Positions 42,064-51,092 of a DNA stretch of 64,000 nt are shown here, piece by piece. The stretch is from the NCBI GenBank assembly GCA_965213885.1, contig OZ243919.1, positions 434,001-498,000 on the forward strand. Reading direction: 5' to 3'. A program made the position numbers and the translations under genes. Within the stretch, counting starts at the first letter, position 1, and every line of letters starts with the position of its first letter. Source of the stretch: VYFG01 sp965213885 (GTDB taxonomy: Bacteria; Pseudomonadota; Gammaproteobacteria; Arenicellales; Poriferihabitantaceae). The notes beneath the pieces are model-generated. The model saw only the letters and a program-made list of their open reading frames with translations. It searched no databases and was not told where the DNA came from.

Positions 42064-42840
42064 TCAATGTTCGGCCTGGGCGGATCCGCCCAAGCGTTCA
42101 TCCGCGCCCATCCTGCGCTCGAGACGGCGAACCCCGGCCGAAACGATCAGGACCAGCAACAGGTATTGAATGGCAACGAACGTGTAAATCTCCAGTGGGC
42201 GGTACTCGGTGACCGCGAGCTCGTTTCCCCGGCGAAGCACCTCGGAGACGCCGATCACGGATACCAGCGAAGTCATCTTGAGCATGATCACCAACTGGTT
42301 GCCGATCGCCGGCAGGGCACGTCTGAGCGCCTGGGGGAAAATCACGTAACGCATGGTATCCAGGTAGGTCAACCCGATTGCGTGGGACGCCTCGAACTGG
42401 CCCCGTGCGATGGACTGTACGCCGCCGCGGAAAATTTCAGCCATGAACGCCGATCCGTACACGGACAGTGCGAGCATGCCGGCTGGGTAGGGCGACAGCG
42501 TGATATCGATCATGATCGGCAGCCCGTAGTACACCCAGAAGATCGACACCAGGGGCGGTATTGAACGGAAGACTTCGACATAGACCCGGTAGAAAAGCCG
42601 CAACCAGCGACCCTGGGCGAGGCCGAGCAGGCTCACCAGGAATCCCACCACGTTGGAGATGATGACGCAACAGATCGTGAGGGCGATGGTCCAAGGAATT
42701 CCGGACAACAGGAAAGCCAGGTTGATCCGTCCCCGCTTCAACGTAGGGTCGATCACGTACCAGCCCCATTCCTGGGAACTGGCGCAGCCGCCGAGCAGAA
42801 CCAGGACTGCAAGAACCAGCAGGATTCTGAGGCGGGCCAT
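42064..42840 (-). CDS. Polar amino-acid ABC transporter permease
   Basis: A permease of 258 aa from ATG 42840; longer starts at ATG 42870 or TTG 42894 are possible and none has a clear ribosome-binding site. The N-terminal helix contains a lipobox-like LVLLGGCAS. The rest is a HisM/GlnP-type membrane domain with EVFRSIPPLVSIFWVYY and the contact loop EASHAIGLTYLDTMRYVIFP. It is divergent from Rieske copy 3. No second permease or ATPase is adjacent. The solute-binding protein at 44416-45210 is the likely partner, and the ATPase must be supplied from elsewhere. Confidence 0.88.
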   Translation of the reverse strand: MARLRILLVLAVLVLLGGCASSQEWGWYVIDPTLKRGRINLAFLLSGIPWTIALTICCVIISNVVGFLVSLLGLAQGRWLRLFYRVYVEVFRSIPPLVSIFWVYYGLPIMIDITLSPYPAGMLALSVYGSAFMAEIFRGGVQSIARGQFEASHAIGLTYLDTMRYVIFPQALRRALPAIGNQLVIMLKMTSLVSVIGVSEVLRRGNELAVTEYRPLEIYTFVAIQYLLLVLIVSAGVRRLERRMGADERLGGSAQAEH

Positions 42841-42936
42841 TCGCGAAGACCACTGACCGGACAAGAGCATCAATACCGTATTGTTATATGGCAAGTACCG
42901 GCGAAACCGCGCAGTTTCAAATCATCAGTCTTCATC

Positions 42937-42966
42937 TTGACACTCGATGACGACTGTGGGTACCGT
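42937..42966 (+). promoter_or_regulatory. Candidate promoter of the third Rieske operon
   Basis: A consensus TTGACA at 42937-42942 followed after 18 nt by a poor -10 (TACCGT, 42961-42966), about 40 nt before the oxygenase ATG in the divergent region. The weak -10 box would suit an activator-dependent promoter. Confidence 0.3.
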
Positions 42967-43004
42967 TCGATTCTAGCGCGATTCAACGGTGCATTGTCCC
43001 CTAC

Positions 43005-44345
43005 ATGAATGAAAACCAAGACCGGCCGGCAGGGTTCCAGGGGTACCACCTGCCTACCCATGGCGAGCCGGATCCGGAACTCACCCATGTTGATCGGGGC
43101 ACCCCCTGCGGCGAGTACCTGAGAAGATTCTGGCATCCGGTTTCGCTCTGTTCGGAACTCGGCGACCTGCCCGTCACGGTGGAAATCCTCGGTGAAGCGC
43201 TGGTCCTGTTTCGCGACCGGAGCGGTCATCTCGGACTGCTGCACCGGCATTGTGCGCACCGCGGCGCCTCGCTGGAATACGGCATCATCGCCGAGCAGGG
43301 CATCATCTGCTGCTATCACGGCTGGCATTACGATACCGACGGCACCCTGCTCCGGGCAGGATCCGAGCCCGTGGACAGTCCTGTCTGCCGGCGCGTGACA
43401 CAGGGCGCCTACCCGACCCATGAACACAACGGTATCATCTTCGCCTATCTGGGGCCGCCGGAATCGAGGCCGCCTTTTCCGGTCTTCGACACGGAAGACA
43501 GGGCGGATACGGAAGCCGTTCCGTTTTCCATCACTACCCCCTGCAACTGGTTGCAGGTATACGAAAACACCCAGGACCCGATTCATGTACTGCACCTGCA
43601 CGCCCGCTCCAGCGGTGTGCAGTTCGGTGCCGCCTCCGGCGTCGACCAGGAAGTCGACTATCGCAACACGCCCCTCGGCATGATCAACGTGCAGTCCAGG
43701 CGCGTTGGCAACATGCTCTGGATTCGCAGTACCGAGTCGATCCTGCCCAACGTCAACCAGACCGGTGCCATCTTCGAGGAAGCGGACTGCGAGAAGTATT
43801 TTCAGCGCAGCGCCATCCTGCGCTGGATGGTGCCGGCCAACAACTTCGTTACACGAACCCTGGGCTGGCGCTTTTTCAGCGAAGAACTGGACCCCGATGG
43901 CCAGGGGGACCGCCTTCAGGTGGGACTCGAGAAAATCGACTTTGTCGGCCAGACCGAAGTGGAGCGGCCCTACCAGGAACGTCAGCGGCATCCCGGCGAC
44001 TACGAAGCCCAGGTATCGCAGCGGGCCATCGCAGTGCATGCACTGGAACACCATGGCAGCTCCGACGCCGGCGTCATCCGCCTGCGCCACCTGTTGCGCA
44101 GGCGGATCCGCAACCTGTCCGAAGATGCCCCGCCCGGTTATCCGCCAGCCGGCCCGGACGGAATCGCCACCTATATCCAGGACAGTGTCGCCCCCTGGCC
44201 GGAAAACGCCAATGGCCTGGATGAACGCCAGCTGTTGCGGCATTCCGGAGACCGTGTGGCCCGCGCAATCATCGAGAGCGCCGAACTCCCCACCGGGCAG
44301 CGCAGGCAGCTGATCCGGGAAGCATTCGGTACCGGGGCAACCTGA
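43005..44345 (+). CDS. Rieske non-haem iron oxygenase, alpha subunit (copy 3)
   Basis: A 446-aa protein with Rieske ligands Cys83-x-His85 and Cys102-x2-His105 and mononuclear iron site DPIHVLHLH. GTPCGEYLRRFWHPV is near the N-terminus, as in the other two copies. It is the first gene of a plus-strand operon followed by a binding protein, creatininase-type amidohydrolase, M29-like protein, MetX-like hydrolase and Gfo/Idh/MocA dehydrogenase. It would hydroxylate or demethylate the compound captured by the binding protein. The reductase partner is not in the window. Confidence 0.9.
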   Translation: MNENQDRPAGFQGYHLPTHGEPDPELTHVDRGTPCGEYLRRFWHPVSLCSELGDLPVTVEILGEALVLFRDRSGHLGLLHRHCAHRGASLEYGIIAEQGIICCYHGWHYDTDGTLLRAGSEPVDSPVCRRVTQGAYPTHEHNGIIFAYLGPPESRPPFPVFDTEDRADTEAVPFSITTPCNWLQVYENTQDPIHVLHLHARSSGVQFGAASGVDQEVDYRNTPLGMINVQSRRVGNMLWIRSTESILPNVNQTGAIFEEADCEKYFQRSAILRWMVPANNFVTRTLGWRFFSEELDPDGQGDRLQVGLEKIDFVGQTEVERPYQERQRHPGDYEAQVSQRAIAVHALEHHGSSDAGVIRLRHLLRRRIRNLSEDAPPGYPPAGPDGIATYIQDSVAPWPENANGLDERQLLRHSGDRVARAIIESAELPTGQRRQLIREAFGTGAT

Positions 44346-44415
44346 CAGACTGACAATACCATCCATCAACCGGGCCATACTGCCCGACTCCAACCACCCA
44401 ATAGAGGTACAACCA

Positions 44416-45210
44416 ATGATTGCAAGAAAACTCGTGGCCCTGGCGACCGGCCTGTCGGCACTGCTGCTGTCCACGGCAACCCTGGCTCAGGACCAGTCCA
44501 TTCTGAACAAGGTGCTGGACAGTGGAACACTGAAAGTGGGCACCACCGGTGATTTCAACCCGATGTCCTTCAAGGATCCGGAAACCAAGGAATACATGGG
44601 CCACCAGATCGATGCCGCCAGACAACTGGCCGAGGATATGGGCGTGGAAGTGGAATTCGTTCCCACCGACTGGAAGACGCTGATCAACGGCGTGGTGGCC
44701 GGCAAGTACGACATCGTCATGACCGGCACTTCCATGACTGTCACCCGGGCCAAGGCCGCCGGCTACACCATTCCCTGGGGCCGCACCGGTTATCTGCCGT
44801 TGACCCGTGGAGAAATCGCCGAGCGATTCAAGTCCTGGGACGATATCAACCAACCCGACGTCACCGTCGGCTACAACCTGGGCACCTCCTTCGCCGACTT
44901 CGTCAAGCTGAGACTGCCCAACGCCAAGGTCAGGGAAGTGGAATCTCCGGCCCGTGACTGGCAGGAACTCCTGGCCGGCCGGGTGGACGTGACCATTTCC
45001 AGTATCCTGGAGGCCGGCAAGCTTTCCAGCACCCACGAAGCCCTGGCCATTCCATTTCAGCAAGTGGCCAACAGTCTGCCGCTGTCATTCATCGCACCGC
45101 AGGCGGATCACGTCTGGCTGGGCTTTCTCAACAACTGGATGCGCATCAAGCACGAGAGCGGTTACTTCCAGTCCCTGAATGAGAAATGGGGCATCCAGGG
45201 TCAGGACTGA
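44416..45210 (+). CDS. Family 3 solute-binding protein (PheC/amino-acid-like)
   Basis: A 264-aa periplasmic protein. The signal peptide is MIARKLVALATGLSALLLS, with cleavage likely after TLAQ. The family 3 core has LKVGTTGDFNPMSFKDPETK, WKTLINGVVAGKYDIVMTGT and WLGFLNNWMRIKHESGYFQS. It resembles amino-acid binding proteins and cyclohexadienyl-dehydratase-like relatives. The ribosome-binding site AGAGG lies ~9 nt upstream. It lies 70 nt after Rieske copy 3; the permease at 42064 is divergent and no ATPase is local. Confidence 0.88.
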   Translation: MIARKLVALATGLSALLLSTATLAQDQSILNKVLDSGTLKVGTTGDFNPMSFKDPETKEYMGHQIDAARQLAEDMGVEVEFVPTDWKTLINGVVAGKYDIVMTGTSMTVTRAKAAGYTIPWGRTGYLPLTRGEIAERFKSWDDINQPDVTVGYNLGTSFADFVKLRLPNAKVREVESPARDWQELLAGRVDVTISSILEAGKLSSTHEALAIPFQQVANSLPLSFIAPQADHVWLGFLNNWMRIKHESGYFQSLNEKWGIQGQD

Positions 45211-45260
45211 ACCCGACCGGCCTTCCCGGTTCGCCCGGCAACTGACCAGGCGAGCCGGGC

Positions 45261-46076
45261 ATGCATCTGAGCTATGCAACCTGGCCACAGGTACGGGATT
45301 ACCTGGAAGCACGCGATGGCATCGTCATTCCGCTTGGTTCCACCGAACAGCATGGCCCCGCCGGATATTTCGGAACCGATTCGATCTGCGCGGAGTCCAT
45401 TGCCGGAAACGCCGCCAGGTCGCGTGACGACATCCTGGTAGCACCGGTGCTGGCGTATGCTCCGGCGCAGTTCAACCTGGGATTCGCCGGCAGCATTTCG
45501 CTGCGCAGCACCACCCTGATTGAACTGGTGAAGGATGTCGTACACTCGCTGGCGGCCGGCGGTTTTCGCCGGTTCTATTTTCTCAACGGACATGGCGCGA
45601 ACATCGCACCCGTGCGCTGCGCGATACACGATCTTTATCATGCGATGAGCACTGGTCAGAATGCGACCGGCAGACTCGACTTCCGCCTTCGCAGCTGGTG
45701 GGATCTGCCGGGCGTGGAACCCTTGCGCCGGAGGATGTTCGGTGATCGTGAGGGACTGCATGCCACCCCCAGTGAAATCGCGATTACCCTGGTTGGCAAC
45801 CGGTTGCCGGACACCCGCGACGCAGCGGCTTTCAGGGCACTCGACCCCGCTGAAATCCGGGAGCATGCAGGCGACAATCACCAGGACGCGAATCGTCATA
45901 AGGCGACGTTTCCCGACGGCTGCGTCGGTTCCGATCCCTCCATGGCGAGCAAGGCGCTGGGGGAAGAAATCCTGACCGAGGCCGCCGAGGCCCTGCGCAA
46001 AGACTATCTGGAATTCACGTCGGTTTCCGACTTGCCATCGGACGATCAAACGCGCAGTGATGGCGACCATGGATAA
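45261..46076 (+). CDS. Creatininase-family amidohydrolase
   Basis: A 271-aa metal-dependent amidohydrolase of the creatininase/FAPy-deformylase (ArfB)/MftE family. Metal ligands are in PLGSTEQHGP (Glu and His), GTDSIC (Asp), FLNGHGANIA (His) and HATPSEIA (Glu). Members hydrolyse cyclic or linear amides such as creatinine. In this operon it follows a Rieske oxygenase and a binding protein, so the natural reading is opening of a cyclic amide or deamidation of an oxidised intermediate. Its end overlaps the next gene by 20 nt. Confidence 0.88.
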   Translation: MHLSYATWPQVRDYLEARDGIVIPLGSTEQHGPAGYFGTDSICAESIAGNAARSRDDILVAPVLAYAPAQFNLGFAGSISLRSTTLIELVKDVVHSLAAGGFRRFYFLNGHGANIAPVRCAIHDLYHAMSTGQNATGRLDFRLRSWWDLPGVEPLRRRMFGDREGLHATPSEIAITLVGNRLPDTRDAAAFRALDPAEIREHAGDNHQDANRHKATFPDGCVGSDPSMASKALGEEILTEAAEALRKDYLEFTSVSDLPSDDQTRSDGDHG

Positions 46077-47151
46077 CCTGACCGCCGGTGCGGACAACCT
46101 GCTTCTGCGTTCCGTGGGCATCCGTCCTGGCCAGCGGATGCTCGTGGTGGAGGAACCCGATGACCATACGCTGGTTGAAAGGCGGCTCGCGGACTTCATC
46201 GTTCATCGCGCAGGATTCCATGGTGTCACAGCGGCGCGGCGGTCCCCGGCGCTGACTGCGGATCCTGGGGACTTTCCCCGGGACATTCTGCAGCTGATGC
46301 AGGGGGTCGACCATACCCTGTTTCTCAGCCGGCTTGGAGACTATTGCCGTTTCACTGACCTCAAGGCGCCCTGCAGCAAGACCATCTGCTACGTACGCAG
46401 TCTCGAGATGCTGGGCTCCGCGTTCGCGGGGACGTGCAACCGGCTCTTTCAATCACTCCTGGAGCGGTTTGAATCAGAGCTTTTCGCCGCGCGGGAGTGG
46501 CGCGTACGATGCCCGCTTGGCACGGACATCAGGGGCGAGTTTGTCTGGCCGGATCAAGAGAGCGAGGGCAATTTCTCAATGAATCTCTTCCCGGTCACCA
46601 CGTTCCGGCCGGTCCCCTGCAACACCGCGTATGGCCAGGCCGCATTGTCGCGCTGGCTCATGCCGGGCGGCGCTCCCAAGATCGACAATGCGTACATGGT
46701 GCTGGAAGAGACCATCGTGGCCGAGGTATCCGATGGGGAACTCACCGGGTTCACCGGCCCCGTCGAATCCGTGCGTGCGGCGCAGGACCACTATGATCAT
46801 GTTGCCGGAACCCTCGGCATCAACCGCAATCGGATACATTCCTGGCATGCCGGGCTGAATCCCTTCGCCGGGTTTGATGGCGACCTTGCGACGGACAGGG
46901 GACTGTCCGAATGGGAATCCATCTCCTTCGCCAGCCCCAGATATCTTCACTTCCATACCTGCGGCGACGTTCCGCCAGGCGAAATCACCTGGTCGCTGTT
47001 CAATCCCACGGTACAGGTCGATGGGCAGACATTCTGGCAGGACGGCCAGTTCCTCTGGCTGCAACGTCCGGAAATCCGTGCGATGCTGGACGCCACACCC
47101 GGCGCCCTCTCGCTCCTGGAAACCAGCGCCGATATCGGCATCGGCCGGTGA
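46057..47151 (+). CDS. M29 aminopeptidase/NicX-like protein of uncertain function
   Basis: A 364-aa soluble protein. The pattern GIRPGQRMLVVEEPDD at the N-terminus and CPLGTDIRGEF in the middle, with later acidic and histidine-rich segments (VLEETIVAE, YDHVAGTLGINRN, YLHFHTCGD), resembles the thermophilic aminopeptidase (M29) fold. That fold also includes the ring-cleaving 2,5-dihydroxypyridine dioxygenase NicX. The match is by eye and partial. The start may be 46057 or a downstream ATG near 46069. Its operon position after a Rieske oxygenase and amidohydrolase would suit either a hydrolase or a ring-cleavage dioxygenase. Confidence 0.55.
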   Translation: MMATMDNLTAGADNLLLRSVGIRPGQRMLVVEEPDDHTLVERRLADFIVHRAGFHGVTAARRSPALTADPGDFPRDILQLMQGVDHTLFLSRLGDYCRFTDLKAPCSKTICYVRSLEMLGSAFAGTCNRLFQSLLERFESELFAAREWRVRCPLGTDIRGEFVWPDQESEGNFSMNLFPVTTFRPVPCNTAYGQAALSRWLMPGGAPKIDNAYMVLEETIVAEVSDGELTGFTGPVESVRAAQDHYDHVAGTLGINRNRIHSWHAGLNPFAGFDGDLATDRGLSEWESISFASPRYLHFHTCGDVPPGEITWSLFNPTVQVDGQTFWQDGQFLWLQRPEIRAMLDATPGALSLLETSADIGIGR

Positions 47152-48155
47152 CGGACTGCAGTTACTATCCGCTCGGCGATGTGGCGCTCCAGTCCGGTGA
47201 GCGTCTGGTGGATGCCAGGCTCGGCTTCAAAACCTATGGCACGCTGAACGGCAGCGGCGACAACGCGATTCTCCTGCCGACGTTCTATACGGGTACCCAC
47301 GTGCGCAACGAGGGATTCTTCGGCCCCGGGCGCGCGCTGGACCCCGAACGGCATTTCATCGTCTCCATCAACCTGTTCGGCAACGGGATTTCAACCTCGC
47401 CGAGCAATGCCCATCGGGACTGCGCCGGCCACCGTTTTCCCCGGGTTACCTTCTTCGACAATGTGGCCTGCCAGCATCGCCTGTTGACCGAGGGTCTTGG
47501 TGTCGAACGCCTCGCCCTGGTGACGGGCTGGTCCATGGCCGGCTGCCAGAGCTACCAGTGGGCTGCGCAATACCCGGACATGGTACGCGCCGCGGTGCCA
47601 TTTTGCGGATCCGCGCGGACCTCGCCCCACAACCGGGTTTTCCTGGAAGGCGTCAAGGCTGCGCTGCTGGCGGACGCCGAGTTTGCCGGTGGTCGATATA
47701 CCAGGCCGCCGGAGCGCGGTCTTCGCGCCTTTGGTCGGGTCTATGCCGGATGGGCCTACTCGCAGACATTTTTCCGGGAAGGGTTGTTCCGCCAATTGGG
47801 ATTCGACACGTACGAGGAACTCCTGCTGGACTGGGAGGAGGATCATCTGAACTGGGATGCCAATGACCTCCTTGCGATGCTGGATACGTGGCAATGTGGA
47901 GACATCAGCGCCAATGACCGGTATGGCGGCGACTTCGAGCGTGCGCTGGGCGCCATCAAGGCCAGGCTCATTACCATTCCCTGCAGCGACGACCTGTATT
48001 TCCCGCCTGCGGACAATGCACTGGAAGTACCGCATATCCATGCCGGGGAGATGCGTATCCATCACTCTCCATGGGGACACTGCTCCGCATCGCCGGGAAA
48101 TGATGCGGGTTTCCAGGGTTTGCTGGACCAATGCATCAACGAAGTACTGGACTGA
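47148..48155 (+). CDS. MetX-like alpha/beta hydrolase
   Basis: A 335-aa protein of the homoserine O-acetyltransferase (MetX)-like alpha/beta hydrolase group. The nucleophile elbow is TGWSMAGCQSYQWA, the Asp is in IPCSDDLYFPP and the His in SPWGHCSASPG. The oxyanion region is SINLFGNGISTSPSN. The start is GTG 47148, overlapping the previous stop. It is probably not methionine biosynthesis, since it sits in a catabolic operon. Hydrolysis of an ester, amide or C-C bond is likely. Confidence 0.8.
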   Translation: MTDCSYYPLGDVALQSGERLVDARLGFKTYGTLNGSGDNAILLPTFYTGTHVRNEGFFGPGRALDPERHFIVSINLFGNGISTSPSNAHRDCAGHRFPRVTFFDNVACQHRLLTEGLGVERLALVTGWSMAGCQSYQWAAQYPDMVRAAVPFCGSARTSPHNRVFLEGVKAALLADAEFAGGRYTRPPERGLRAFGRVYAGWAYSQTFFREGLFRQLGFDTYEELLLDWEEDHLNWDANDLLAMLDTWQCGDISANDRYGGDFERALGAIKARLITIPCSDDLYFPPADNALEVPHIHAGEMRIHHSPWGHCSASPGNDAGFQGLLDQCINEVLD

Positions 48156-48159
48156 CTTC

Positions 48160-49149
48160 ATGAATGCCGTCAATGCCGCCCTACTCGGATTTGGTCGCTG
48201 GGGGCGGATACTCCATGAAGCCTCACTGTCCGCGACCCGGATACGGATCAGTCACGTGGTGACCCGATCCCCGGACAAGGTGCGGAATTACTGCACCGCA
48301 CATGACCTGATTCTGGGCGACGACTTCGATCCAATCCTGAAGGACGGCGGCATCGACGCGGTGATCATCGCCACGCCCCATACCCGGCACTTTCCGCAGT
48401 TGTTGCAATGCGCGCATGCCGGCAAACACGTTTACTGCGAAAAGCCCTTTACCCTGTCCGGCGACGATGCCTCGAAGGCACTGGGTGCCCTCGAATCATG
48501 CGGCTGCACCGTGGCCATCGGGCACAACCGCCGGTTCGCGCCGAATACGCTGGCGTTGCAGGATCTGCTGGCCGCAGGAGAACTGGGAGATCCGGTCCAC
48601 ATTGAAGGGGTGTTCAACGCCAACATGAATGCGGCGAAGGGAAGGTGGCGCGACAGTGCGGACGAGAGTCCTGCCGGTGGCATGACATCCTTGGGCATCC
48701 ACGCCCTGGACATGATGATCAACCTGATGGGAAAGATCAGGGAGGTTCGGGCCACAAGCCGGCGCGTTGCCGCAAGCCTGTCCTTCGATGACTACACCGT
48801 GGCGGACCTGCTGTTCGCCAACAACGCCGGTGGCCGTCTGACCACACTCACCTCCAGCGCCATGCAGTGGCGAGTCACCTGGTACGGCACCCGTGGCTGG
48901 GCGGAGTTGCAGGATCTCGACACCCTCATCGTGCAGCCGGTGGAAGGGGAGCGGACGACAACCCGTTATCCCGGTCATGCATACCCCGGCATGCCGACAA
49001 TCAGTGCGGCGCTGCAGGCATTCGCCGGCGAAATTCAGGGCGGCGCAGCCTTCCCGGTATCCCCGGCGCAAATCGCCCATAGCACCGCCACCCTGGAAGC
49101 CATCATCCATTCCGCGGAGACCCGACAGGCCATGGCGCCTTGCGCATAG
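48160..49149 (+). CDS. Gfo/Idh/MocA-family oxidoreductase
   Basis: A 329-aa NAD(P)-dependent dehydrogenase. The N-terminal Rossmann motif is VNAALLGFGRWGRILHEA, the catalytic-site signature HVYCEKPFTLS contains the conserved EKP lysine, and GHNRRFAP is followed by the C-terminal alpha/beta domain. Start ATG 48160 is 4 nt after the MetX-like stop. It is the last gene of the third Rieske operon and could oxidise a hydroxylated or sugar-like product. It converges on the thioredoxin-like gene. Confidence 0.88.
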   Translation: MNAVNAALLGFGRWGRILHEASLSATRIRISHVVTRSPDKVRNYCTAHDLILGDDFDPILKDGGIDAVIIATPHTRHFPQLLQCAHAGKHVYCEKPFTLSGDDASKALGALESCGCTVAIGHNRRFAPNTLALQDLLAAGELGDPVHIEGVFNANMNAAKGRWRDSADESPAGGMTSLGIHALDMMINLMGKIREVRATSRRVAASLSFDDYTVADLLFANNAGGRLTTLTSSAMQWRVTWYGTRGWAELQDLDTLIVQPVEGERTTTRYPGHAYPGMPTISAALQAFAGEIQGGAAFPVSPAQIAHSTATLEAIIHSAETRQAMAPCA

Positions 49150-49192
49150 CCGGGTATTCGGGATCAGGGGAGGGGGCCTGCCCCGGTGATGG

Positions 49193-50053
49193 TCAGAACA
49201 GTGTTCGGGAAAGCCGGGTCCTGTATTCCGATACCAGTTCCCCCTTGCCGCCGAGCAACTCAAAAATCTTGAGCATGGTCTTTCGGGCGCCATCGTTCTC
49301 GAAGGACCGGTCGCGTCGGATGATCTCCAGCAGGTGGTCCATTGCCTGGGCATATTCCCGCCTCGCGACCAGCAACCTGGCCAGGCGGTAGCGCACGTCC
49401 AGATTCCCGGGTTCTTCCGCAAGCGCCGCCGCCAGTTCATCCCGATCGGCACCATCACCACCGGTCTGCAGGAACTCCAGGGTCGCCTGGAAAGACCTGT
49501 ACTCCGGGTTTTCCCTGCCCGCGAGGGAAATGGATTCGGCCATGGCGCCAGCCCCCTCCATGTCACCCTCCTCGCTCAGCCAGGCCATGAACTGCAGCCT
49601 GGGGGCATCGTTGTTCGGCATGGAGTCCATCAGCCTGACGAGAAGTTCCTTGGCCGTCTCTGTCATTCCATCCTGGTAGAGATCACGGGCCTCGGCCAAG
49701 ACCAGATCATGGGAGCTGGACGCATACCGGTCGATCTTTTCCCGGATGTCAGCTTCCGGCAGCGCACCCATGAACTGGTCCACCACTCTTCCCTCCCTGA
49801 AGAACAGCACTGTCGGCAGGCTGCGGATACCGAACTGCATCGCCAGTGCCTGCTCACGATCCGTGTCCACCTTGACCAGTTTCAAACTGTCCCGGTATTC
49901 CCCCGCCAGCTTTTCCAGCACCGGTGCCAGGGACCGGCAGGGTCCGCACCACGACGCCCAGAAGTCCACCAGGACGAGCCGGTCCCGGGATGCCTCGATG
50001 GCATCCTGTTGAAACGTGGCAACTCCGGAATTGATCGATGCCTCATTGCTCAT
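49193..50053 (-). CDS. YbbN/CnoX-type thioredoxin with TPR region
   Basis: A 286-aa protein. The N-terminal thioredoxin domain has WCGPC (Cys36, Cys39), KVDTDREQ and the cis-Pro SLPTVLFF. It is followed by a ~170-residue helical TPR-like tail (LLVRLMDSMPNNDAPRLQF, RYRLARLLVARREYAQAMDH) as in the co-chaperone/holdase CnoX. The ATG 50053 is chosen because upstream in-frame sequence has no coding character. It has a general role in protein redox and folding and is not obviously linked to the neighbouring catabolic operon. Confidence 0.92.
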   Translation of the reverse strand: MSNEASINSGVATFQQDAIEASRDRLVLVDFWASWCGPCRSLAPVLEKLAGEYRDSLKLVKVDTDREQALAMQFGIRSLPTVLFFREGRVVDQFMGALPEADIREKIDRYASSSHDLVLAEARDLYQDGMTETAKELLVRLMDSMPNNDAPRLQFMAWLSEEGDMEGAGAMAESISLAGRENPEYRSFQATLEFLQTGGDGADRDELAAALAEEPGNLDVRYRLARLLVARREYAQAMDHLLEIIRRDRSFENDGARKTMLKIFELLGGKGELVSEYRTRLSRTLF

Positions 50054-50646
50054 CGCCCGTGCTATGGGGGCGTGGCCAGGGGGTTTCAATCCCTGCTGTC
50101 GTGGAATTTCGCTCAAGGACACGTGTGTGCCCGGGTGCCATTGCGCGTCGAGCGCGCCGAGCATCTTTCGATGCCCGTGTTTCCGTGAGCAACCGCTACC
50201 GGAGCCGCCTGAACCCGTACTTGTCGGTTCCCTCGGAATGCAGGCATCTGGGGTATGATCGCTTGCAACAACCCCATCCACAAGACAGGTGGCAGTGACA
50301 GCCGAAAGCGGTTCAGTGAAGGCGTATCCGTCATTGGTGCGGTGTTTTGTCCCGGACATGATGGCCTGCCACGTCGGTGTTCGCCGGCGCTGCTACGTTC
50401 TGATCACGACAGGTCGTATGCTGGTGCGGAAACCTGGGGCATCACCATCCTCAGGCGGGAGCAGAATGGATGGGACGGATTCAATCGGTCCGCGAAAGGG
50501 TGGTCCGGCTCAAACCGCCGTTCCGGGCATGCCGGGGCCATGCCCGGCTCACCGAGCCGGATTCGGATTCCGGTGAGGTGCAGGAGGTGTTTCCGGGCAC
50601 CGACGGGGTTGGCGCCAGCGATGACCCGGTCAGAAAGGTAACCCGC
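50054..50646. other. Intergenic region without a convincing gene
   Basis: About 590 bp between the thioredoxin-like gene and a small secreted protein gene. Short frames exist on both strands but none has a signal peptide, a recognisable motif and a ribosome-binding site together. TTGTCG at 50221 and TATGAT at 50254 are too far apart for a standard promoter. I see no RNA gene. Confidence 0.5.
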
Positions 50647-51078
50647 ATGCCAGCCCACTTGCCCGGAAAGTCGCTGTTGTTCTGCCTCGCCCTGCTTTGG
50701 GCGCCATCCGGCAATACGGACCCCCCGATCATTGACGTGCAGGCCATCAGCGGTACTGCGGAAACGGACGTTGTCCGGCTACTGGGTAAGCCGATTCACT
50801 GTGCCGAAACCTACCAGGGGTCCGCCTGCCAGTATGCCGATGGAATCGAAGTGGTCTTCATAGACGGTCGGGCGGACTGGATCCAGTTTGCGCCGGAGGT
50901 GGAGATTCCGTTCGAACCTGCGGCGCTGCGCCATATCGGGCTGTTGCCCGCAATGCCGACGGTCCGCAACCCGTTCCGCATGCACTGGGACGGACACCAG
51001 GGACTGGCCCTGGTGTCGGTTTATGGTTCCGGGCGCTACGTCGCGCTGTACCAGGTCCACTCGTTTACCACATGGTAG
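50647..51078 (+). CDS. Small secreted protein of unknown function
   Basis: A 143-aa protein from ATG 50647, with a signal-like N-terminus (MPAHLPGKSLLFCLALLWAP, then SGNTDPPIID). The mature part has two cysteines (IHCAETYQGSACQYADG) and short beta-like segments (GIEVVFIDGRADWIQF, LALVSVYGSGRYVALYQVHS), suggesting a small beta-rich periplasmic domain. I recognise no family. An upstream extension to 50470 is open, but the signal peptide favours the internal start. It is convergent with the dienelactone hydrolase gene across a hairpin. Confidence 0.6.
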   Translation: MPAHLPGKSLLFCLALLWAPSGNTDPPIIDVQAISGTAETDVVRLLGKPIHCAETYQGSACQYADGIEVVFIDGRADWIQFAPEVEIPFEPAALRHIGLLPAMPTVRNPFRMHWDGHQGLALVSVYGSGRYVALYQVHSFTTW

Positions 51079-51092
51079 TCGATGGGCCTGCG

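Noticed and set aside
42870..44474. 534-codon minus-strand frame opposite Rieske copy 3
   Set aside because: It is a shadow of a well-supported oxygenase gene and has no recognisable motif.
47148..48155. metX for methionine biosynthesis
   Set aside because: The fold and triad match, but the operon is catabolic and no other methionine gene is near, so a specific symbol is not justified.
50289..50576. 95-codon frame in the gap before the small secreted protein gene
   Set aside because: It has no ribosome-binding site or motif and overlapping frames of similar quality exist on both strands.
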